Assembly: GCA_003142355.1 (NCBI GenBank) | Contig: PLMF01000163.1 | Location: 1 to 9,004, forward strand | Source of the DNA: Bryobacterales bacterium | GTDB taxonomy: Bacteria > Acidobacteriota > Terriglobia > Bryobacterales > Bryobacteraceae | Length of the DNA stretch: 9,004 nucleotides | Direction of reading: 5' to 3' | Shown: in pieces, positions 4,275-9,004 of the stretch | How the letters are laid out: each line of letters begins with the position of its first letter | How positions within the stretch are numbered: the stretch's first letter is position 1 | The notes under the pieces: model-generated | Database searches by the model: none | Told to the model about the DNA's origin: nothing | What the model saw: the letters and a program-made list of their open reading frames with translations, nothing else | Position numbers and translations under genes: made by a program

Positions 4275-6626
4275 CTAAAACCCCGTCTGCTCGGTGCGGG
4301 CGATGATTTCGTCTTGCAGGGCGGTGGTGAGGTCGCAGAAGTAGTCGCTGTAGCCGGCTACGCGCACGATCAGGTCGCGGTGGGCCTCGGGATGCGACTG
4401 CGCCTCGCGCAGCGTCTCGGCCGTCACTACGTTGAACTGGATGTGATGGCCGTCGAGCTTGAAGTAGGCGCGCACCAGGTGCGCCAGGTTGTCGAGGCCC
4501 TCTGCTCCTTCCACGGTCCTGGGCGTAAACTTCTGGTTCAACAGGGTGCCGCCGGTGCGCACGTGGTCCATTTTGGAGGCGGATTTGATGACCGCGGTGG
4601 GGCCGTGGCGGTCCGCGCCTTGGGCCGGTGAGATGCCGTCCGAATGCGGCTCCCAGGCCTTGCGGCCGTCGGGGGTCGCACCGGTCACGGAGCCGAAGTA
4701 CACGTGGCAGGTGGTGGAAAGATAGTTCACGCGGTAGGCGCCGCCCTTGGTGTTGGGGCGTCCGTTGACCTCCTCGAAGAAGGCGTCGAAGACTTGCGCC
4801 AGAATGGCGTCGGCGTAGTCGTCGTCGTTGCCGTATTTGGGGGTCTTGTTCCACAACATCAGGCGGGTGGTCTCGCGGCCGTCGAAATTGGCGGCGAGCG
4901 TCTCCAGCAGATCGGCCATGGTAATCGTCTGGCGATCGAAAACGTGGTAGCGGATGGCGGCGAGGCTGTCCGTGCACGTGCCGGGGGCAACGGCCATGAT
5001 GTAGGTGGAATTGTAGCGAGGGCCGCCGTCGTGGTAGTCCTTTCCATTGGCGATGCAGTCGTCCACCAGCAGCGAGAGGAACGGCGCCGGCATGTGGCGC
5101 GCGTAGAGGCGCTCGATGACGTTGTTGCCGCGGATTTTGATGTCGATGAAATGATGTAGCTGGCTGCGGAATGCCGCGAACACTTCTTCGTAGGTTTGGA
5201 ATGGGCCGGTCTCGATGCCGATCTTCTTGCCGGTGCGCGGGTCGAGGCCGTTGTTGAGCGCAATTTCGAGCACCTTGGGCAGGTTGAAGTACCCCGTCAG
5301 GATGTAGGCTTCCTTGCCGAACGCGCCGGTCTCGACGCAGCCGGAAGTGCCGCCGGCGCGCGCGTCCTCGATGGACTTGCCCTGGCGCAGCAGCTCTTCC
5401 ACCACCATGTCGGCGTTGAAAATCGACGGCTGGCCCCAACCCTTGCGGACAATCTCGAGGCCCCGCTTGAGGAAGCGGTCGGGGCTCTTCCGGCTCAATT
5501 GCAGGTTCGAGGACGGCTGCAACAGGCGCATCTCGTCGATCACGTCCAGGATGAGGTACGTCAGGTCGTTCACCGCCGAGGAGCCGTCCAGTTTGAGGCC
5601 GCCGGTATTGATGTTGCAGAAGTCCGTGTAGGTGCCGCTCTCGGCCGCGGTGACGCCTACCTTGGGCGGCGCCGGCTGGTTGTTGACCTTCACCCAGAAA
5701 CACTCGAGCAGCTCCCGCGCCTGTTCCCGGGTGAGCGAGCCGGCGTCGATTTCGCGCTGGTAAAACGGATACAAATGCTGGTCGAGGTGGCCGGGGCAGA
5801 ATGAATCCCAGGTGTTCAGCTCGGTGACCACGGCGAGGTGGACGAACCAGTAAGATTGCAGCGCCTCCCGGAAGTTACGGGGCGCGTGCGCGGGCACGTG
5901 CCGGCAGACCTCCGCAATTTCCTCCAGTTCGGCCCTGCGCTGCGCATCGCTTTCCGGCTCCGCCATGCGCTCGGCCAGCTCGGCATGGCGTCCGGCAAAG
6001 CGGATGACGGCGTCGGCGGCCACCGCCATGGCCTTGAGCTCCTGCTGCTTGTCGTAGGCCTCCGGATCGTTAAAGAAGTCCAGGCGGGCCAGGCTTTCCG
6101 CCACCTCGGTTTCGAGATCGACGAGGCCCTTGCGGTAGATCACGTCCCCCAGGACCGTGTGGCCCGGCGACCGCTGCTCCATGAACTCAGTGTAAATGCC
6201 CGCCTCGTAAGCGTCCTTCCAGGCAGGCTCCATCTCCTCGAAGATGCGGTCTCGCATGCTGCGACCCTGCCAGTAGGGGATGATTTCCTCGCGCTGGATG
6301 CGCTGGGCCTCCTCGCTCACCGAGTAGGAGATTTTCTCGCGCGAGTCGAGAATTCGAAAGTCCTCCATGCTGTGGCAACACAGCTCGGGAAACGTCGGGG
6401 TGCCCTTGGGCATGGGTCCGCGCTCCCCGACAATCAGCTCGCCGGGGCCGATGGCGATGGTGCGATGCTCCATGATGTACGCCAGCGCGTTGGCGCGCAT
6501 GAGGGGTATCGACAGTGGCCCGCTCTGCCGATCATAGAACTCAGTCAGGAGTTTGGCGCGTTCAATGGAGAGCCACGGCTTCGTGTCCAGGCTCGATTGG
6601 CGTAATTTCGCTACGCGTTCCGTCAT
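4275..6626 (-). CDS. hypD: Trans-4-hydroxy-L-proline dehydratase-like glycyl radical enzyme
   Basis: A 783-residue glycyl radical enzyme of the usual length for the dehydratase branch. The active-site Cys is Cys430 in GGTSGCVETG, with the general base Glu432. The radical Gly is Gly758 in IVRVAGYSD near the C-terminus. Residues reported for Clostridioides difficile HypD (recalled, with HypD numbering in brackets) have counterparts: His156 in SPGHTV [160], Asp274 in NTWDSF [278], Asp335-Phe336 in TYTDFCNINTGG [339-340] and Tyr446 in YILTGY [450]. Similarity to HypD as I remember it runs end to end, so I favour hydroxyproline dehydration to pyrroline-5-carboxylate over pyruvate formate-lyase, glycerol/propanediol dehydratase or choline lyase. 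The start at ATG 6626 has GAGGG 5 nt upstream, inside the end of the activase gene and 2 nt past its stop. The enzyme would be cytoplasmic and oxygen-sensitive. No proC follows; the next gene downstream is convergent. Confidence 0.9.
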   Translation of the reverse strand: MTERVAKLRQSSLDTKPWLSIERAKLLTEFYDRQSGPLSIPLMRANALAYIMEHRTIAIGPGELIVGERGPMPKGTPTFPELCCHSMEDFRILDSREKISYSVSEEAQRIQREEIIPYWQGRSMRDRIFEEMEPAWKDAYEAGIYTEFMEQRSPGHTVLGDVIYRKGLVDLETEVAESLARLDFFNDPEAYDKQQELKAMAVAADAVIRFAGRHAELAERMAEPESDAQRRAELEEIAEVCRHVPAHAPRNFREALQSYWFVHLAVVTELNTWDSFCPGHLDQHLYPFYQREIDAGSLTREQARELLECFWVKVNNQPAPPKVGVTAAESGTYTDFCNINTGGLKLDGSSAVNDLTYLILDVIDEMRLLQPSSNLQLSRKSPDRFLKRGLEIVRKGWGQPSIFNADMVVEELLRQGKSIEDARAGGTSGCVETGAFGKEAYILTGYFNLPKVLEIALNNGLDPRTGKKIGIETGPFQTYEEVFAAFRSQLHHFIDIKIRGNNVIERLYARHMPAPFLSLLVDDCIANGKDYHDGGPRYNSTYIMAVAPGTCTDSLAAIRYHVFDRQTITMADLLETLAANFDGRETTRLMLWNKTPKYGNDDDYADAILAQVFDAFFEEVNGRPNTKGGAYRVNYLSTTCHVYFGSVTGATPDGRKAWEPHSDGISPAQGADRHGPTAVIKSASKMDHVRTGGTLLNQKFTPRTVEGAEGLDNLAHLVRAYFKLDGHHIQFNVVTAETLREAQSHPEAHRDLIVRVAGYSDYFCDLTTALQDEIIARTEQTGF

Positions 6627-6628
6627 GG

Positions 6629-7564
6629 CTACCCTCGAACTCTTACGTTCAAACCGGCCCGCACCAGGGCATCGCGGAAGCGCGCGAGGTCCGCCGCCGT
6701 GGGCTGTGGCGCGTCCCCCAGCCGGTATGTCAATCCGAGCCGCTTATATTTGCCGGCGCCTATGTGGTGATAGGGTAGCAGCTCGACTTCGCTCGCCGGA
6801 AGCTTCGCCAGGTACAGGGCGAATTGCCGGATGTCGTCATCCGTGTCGTTGATTCCCGGCAGGACGGGAATGCGCACGGTCACCGCCCCGCCGCGCGCCA
6901 CCAACTCCTCCAGATTACCGAGAATCCGCCGGTTCGAAACCCCCGTGTACTGTTTGTGCTTGACGGGGTCCATCAGCTTGAGATCGAACAGCACCAGGTC
7001 GGCCAGCGGGGCCACGTTGAGGAACACGCCGCTGGGCGCGTAGCCGCAGGTGTCGAGGACAGTGCGTATGCCGCGGTCCCGGCAAGCGCCGAGCAGCGCG
7101 GAAACGAACCGCGGCTGAGCCAGGGGTTCGCCTCCCGAGAGCGTCACGCCGCCGGCGGACTCCTCGAAGAAAATGAGGTCTCTCTCGATCTCCGCGACCA
7201 GCTCGCGGACGGTCAGCCGCCGGCCCGCGATCTGGCGCGCTTCCGCCTGGCAGACCTCGGTGCATTGGCCGCAACGGCGGCAGAGAGCGGAGGTGCGCAC
7301 GGTGCCATCCACCTGCTCGATGGCGTGTTGCGGACAGGCGGTAACGCAATCGCCGCAATGGCGGCACCGCTCCTCGAGATACACCAGCTCGGGTTGCAGC
7401 CTTTGACTTTCGGGATTGTGGCACCACCAGCAGGAAAGCGGACAACCTTTGAAAAAGACGGTGGTGCGGATTCCCGGCCCATCCTGCGTGGAAAACCGCA
7501 TGATGTTGAAAACCACGGCGGTGGATTGGGCGGCGTTTTCCGCCTGGTGGGGCGCTAAAACCAT
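6629..7564 (-). CDS. hypE: Glycyl radical enzyme activating enzyme (radical SAM)
   Basis: A 311-residue radical SAM protein from ATG 7564; a GTG at 7573 would add three residues, and neither has a clear Shine-Dalgarno. Numbered from that GTG, the N-terminal 'FNIMRFSTQDGPGIRTTVFF' is typical of GRE activases. The SAM-cluster motif is Cys44-x3-Cys48-x2-Cys51 in GCPLSCWWCHNPES. A two-cluster ferredoxin-like insert follows: Cys70/73/76/80 (CRHCGDCVTAC) and Cys98/101/104/108 (CRRCGQCTEVC). GGEP, which contacts SAM, is at 147-150, and the barrel continues through DTCGYAP and FDLKLMDPVKHKQYTG. The double [4Fe-4S] insert is usual for activases of dehydratase-type GREs rather than PflA. It would generate the Gly758 radical on the enzyme encoded immediately downstream (stop and start 2 nt apart). 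The gene begins 12 nt after the PIN toxin stop, in the same direction, so one transcript probably carries all four genes. Confidence 0.93.
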   Translation of the reverse strand: MVLAPHQAENAAQSTAVVFNIMRFSTQDGPGIRTTVFFKGCPLSCWWCHNPESQRLQPELVYLEERCRHCGDCVTACPQHAIEQVDGTVRTSALCRRCGQCTEVCQAEARQIAGRRLTVRELVAEIERDLIFFEESAGGVTLSGGEPLAQPRFVSALLGACRDRGIRTVLDTCGYAPSGVFLNVAPLADLVLFDLKLMDPVKHKQYTGVSNRRILGNLEELVARGGAVTVRIPVLPGINDTDDDIRQFALYLAKLPASEVELLPYHHIGAGKYKRLGLTYRLGDAPQPTAADLARFRDALVRAGLNVRVRG

Positions 7565-7576
7565 GTAAGCCACAGT

Positions 7577-8056
7577 TTAGCTCTGTACTGAGGATGGCAC
7601 GCTCGTTAACGGGTTGATCACCGAAAGCCCCTCCAGCGTGGCGACCGTACAGAGGTTCTTGTCCGAGGCGACCAGTTCGGAGACCGCACCCCGACGCCGT
7701 AAGTCCAACGCTGCCGATAGCTGAAGAGCATCCAGAGTCCTGAGCGCATGATCGACGGCGTAGGTCCGAACGAGCGCCTCAGCGTTTTGGAAGTGACGGC
7801 GGGCCAACAGGACGACCTCAAAACGGCCGCGGGAGAGGTCGGCGCAGAATAGCCCACGCAATTGCTCGAGGGCCAACTTCTCTATGACGCCTGTTCTGAC
7901 CTCCGTCGCAAACACAGATTCGATCTCCACCAGCGAAAGTTGCGAGATGATCATCCTTACGCCGGGTGTTCCAACGAGCGATTCCATCCGCTCGCTCCCG
8001 ACTTCGGAGTGATAGAGTTTCGCCAGCACACTGGTGTCGAGGAAGTAGCCAGGCAC
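7577..8056 (-). CDS. VapC-type PIN-domain toxin
   Basis: A 159-residue PIN-domain protein with the classical VapC acidic set: Asp7 in YFLDTSVLAKLY, Glu44 in SLVEIES, Asp109 in RTLDALQLSAAL and Asp132 in VASDKNL. It is probably a metal-dependent endoribonuclease with an unknown RNA target. Translation starts at GTG 8056, which abuts the TAA of the antitoxin with no intervening base, so coupling to the antitoxin is expected and the weak start would keep toxin synthesis low. Its own stop lies 12 nt from the activase start. The unstructured tail 'TSVPSSVQS' is probably not functional. Confidence 0.9.
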   Translation of the reverse strand: MPGYFLDTSVLAKLYHSEVGSERMESLVGTPGVRMIISQLSLVEIESVFATEVRTGVIEKLALEQLRGLFCADLSRGRFEVVLLARRHFQNAEALVRTYAVDHALRTLDALQLSAALDLRRRGAVSELVASDKNLCTVATLEGLSVINPLTSVPSSVQS

Positions 8057-8314
8057 TTAACGTTCGTTCCGCTCTGCCCTGAAGTCGGCATCCAAGGAGC
8101 CTGGAATCGGCGACAGAGCCCGCCTGACAGTCTCCAGGGAGACGCTGTGGTCCGCCAGAGCTTCAAAGCGCGCGGGAGCCTCAAACTTCAAGTCGTCTTC
8201 AGGAGGATTGTCGTCGAGAATAATGATGCTGACCAGCTCGTGCTCGCCAAGAGGCAGCGGTTCCACAGGCCGCAGAATGCCGCCCTCATAGACAGCCTGT
8301 AGCTTCCGTACCAT
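8057..8314 (-). CDS. AF2212/DUF104-like antitoxin
   Basis: An 85-residue protein beginning MVRKLQAVYEGGILRPVEPL, then PLGEHELVSIIILDD. This is the short beta-rich pattern of DUF104 (AF2212-like) proteins, which serve as antitoxins to PIN toxins. The remaining ~45 residues are acidic, then Arg-rich ('DADFRAERNER'), and probably bind the toxin. The gene lies directly upstream of the PIN toxin and abuts it, the standard antitoxin-first order. ATG 8314 has no strong Shine-Dalgarno. It follows the lpxC stop by 54 nt on the same strand, a gap in which I see no terminator, so readthrough from lpxC is possible. Confidence 0.85.
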   Translation of the reverse strand: MVRKLQAVYEGGILRPVEPLPLGEHELVSIIILDDNPPEDDLKFEAPARFEALADHSVSLETVRRALSPIPGSLDADFRAERNER

Positions 8315-8368
8315 GATTCGATCTTAGCTCACATCGCCCAAGAATGGCCGATACCGGAAGAAAGCCCC

Positions 8369-9004
8369 TCACGACACCAGCGCCTGGGTCACGCGCGAGG
8401 CGAGTTGGTCGAAGGTGATGATCTCGTACAGCGAGGGGTCGGACATGATGCGGGCCACCAGGGCGGCGTGCATGGCGTGGCCGGCGCGCTCGGCGATGAC
8501 GTGGCCCAATAGCGGGCGGCCGAGGAGCGCGAGGTCGCCGATGAGGTCGAGCGCCTTGTGGCGGCAGCACTCGTCGGGCGCGCGCAGGCCCTCGGGATTC
8601 AGCACGCCGCCGCTGTCGAAGCCGACGCAGTTCTCGAGCGAGGCCCCGCGAATGAGGCCCATATTGCGCAGCTGGTCCTCATCGGCTTTCCAGCCGAAAG
8701 TTCGGGCAAAGGCGATCTCGGATGCGTAGCGCTCGGGCGTGACTTCGAGTTCGATGGAGTGACGCCCCACAGGGTACGGATAGTCGGTATCGCAGGTGAG
8801 GCGGAAACTCTCGGCGGGGAGAATGGTGATGCGCTTGCCGCGATCTTCAATCGAAATCGCCCGGCGAATGCGAAAGTAACGGCGCTTGCGGCGGTACTGG
8901 CGAATGCCGGCCGCCTCAATGAGCCGCACGAACGGCAGACCGCTGCCATCCAGGATGGGAACTTCCAGGTTGTCGATTTCCACGTAGACGTTGTCGATCC
9001 CCAT
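8369..9004 (-). CDS. lpxC: LpxC, UDP-3-O-acyl-N-acetylglucosamine deacetylase, N-terminus beyond right edge
   Basis: The last 212 codons (211 residues and the stop) of LpxC, the zinc hydrolase that commits UDP-acyl-GlcNAc to lipid A synthesis in the cytoplasm. The ATG at 9004 is internal: it encodes the Met of 'MGIDNVYVEID', which in full-length LpxC lies about 95 residues in, so the real start and the first zinc His lie outside. Visible residues, numbered from that Met: His149 and Asp153 in CRHKALDLIGD (zinc ligands) and His176 in AGHAMHA (catalytic). Their spacing of 4 and 27 equals that of His237/Asp241/His264 in Pseudomonas LpxC. 'ARTFGW' and 'SLENCVGFD' are further family blocks. The gene shows that the host is a diderm bacterium. 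Confidence 0.96.
   Translation of the reverse strand: MGIDNVYVEIDNLEVPILDGSGLPFVRLIEAAGIRQYRRKRRYFRIRRAISIEDRGKRITILPAESFRLTCDTDYPYPVGRHSIELEVTPERYASEIAFARTFGWKADEDQLRNMGLIRGASLENCVGFDSGGVLNPEGLRAPDECCRHKALDLIGDLALLGRPLLGHVIAERAGHAMHAALVARIMSDPSLYEIITFDQLASRVTQALVS

Noticed and set aside
4258..5703. A 481-codon minus-strand frame overlapping the glycyl radical enzyme gene in another phase
   Set aside because: Extremely Arg/Pro/Gly-rich shadow of the real gene; the overlapping frame has all the catalytic motifs.
4275..6626. Pyruvate formate-lyase or glycerol/choline-type glycyl radical enzyme
   Set aside because: There is a single Cys followed by Val-Glu (GCVE) rather than the Cys-Cys pair of pyruvate formate-lyase, and the TYTDF block with Asp-Phe matches HypD rather than the diol or choline enzymes.
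6824..7558. A 244-codon plus-strand frame opposite the activase gene
   Set aside because: It is the antisense shadow of a gene with complete radical SAM motifs and has no recognisable features or ribosome site.

Overview
The window looks like chromosomal DNA of a Gram-negative member of the Acidobacteriota, probably the Solibacter/Bryobacter group. It is GC-rich, and it carries an lpxC gene, so the organism makes lipid A. At the left edge is a protein starting with the 'NSAKSTGPRTTEGK' signature that I know mainly from Acidobacteriota and Planctomycetes genomes. The assignment is inference from gene content; there is no rRNA in the window.

Layout, left to right. (1) 1-625, minus: a hypothetical protein that runs off the left edge. 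(2) 844-1863, plus: an exported galactose-mutarotase-like protein. (3) 1860-2128: a non-coding stretch with a 16-bp inverted repeat enclosing two perfect 20-bp palindromes, plus scraps that match the 3' end of a glycyl radical enzyme gene. (4) 2129-2584, plus: a small DUF669/SSB-like protein with a 'DDVPF' tip. (5) 2618-2746, minus: a clear remnant of the C-terminus of a second glycyl radical enzyme gene. (6) 2807-3450, plus: a PIN toxin and its antitoxin, overlapping by ATGA. (7) 3505-4036, minus: a BrnT/BrnA toxin-antitoxin pair with a palindromic operator just upstream. (8) 4078-4206, plus: a truncated second copy of the antitoxin at 3226. (9) 4275-8314, minus: a tightly packed run of DUF104 antitoxin, PIN toxin, glycyl radical activating enzyme and glycyl radical enzyme. 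(10) 8369-9004, minus: the C-terminal two thirds of lpxC, cut by the right edge.

The metabolic core is the activase/glycyl radical enzyme pair. The enzyme has the active-site pattern of trans-4-hydroxy-L-proline dehydratase (HypD). The radical SAM activase would install the radical on Gly758, and the dehydratase would then convert hydroxyproline to pyrroline-5-carboxylate, which ProC, absent from this window, would normally reduce to proline. This implies anaerobic use of collagen- or plant-wall-derived hydroxyproline.

The most unusual aspect is how the locus is built. Three toxin-antitoxin modules crowd the enzyme operon, one of them directly upstream in the same transcript direction. Remnants of the enzyme's 3' end and of one antitoxin lie scattered to its left, as if a repeated [enzyme + toxin-antitoxin] unit had been eroded. 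I see no CRISPR array, tRNA, rRNA or intact transposase.
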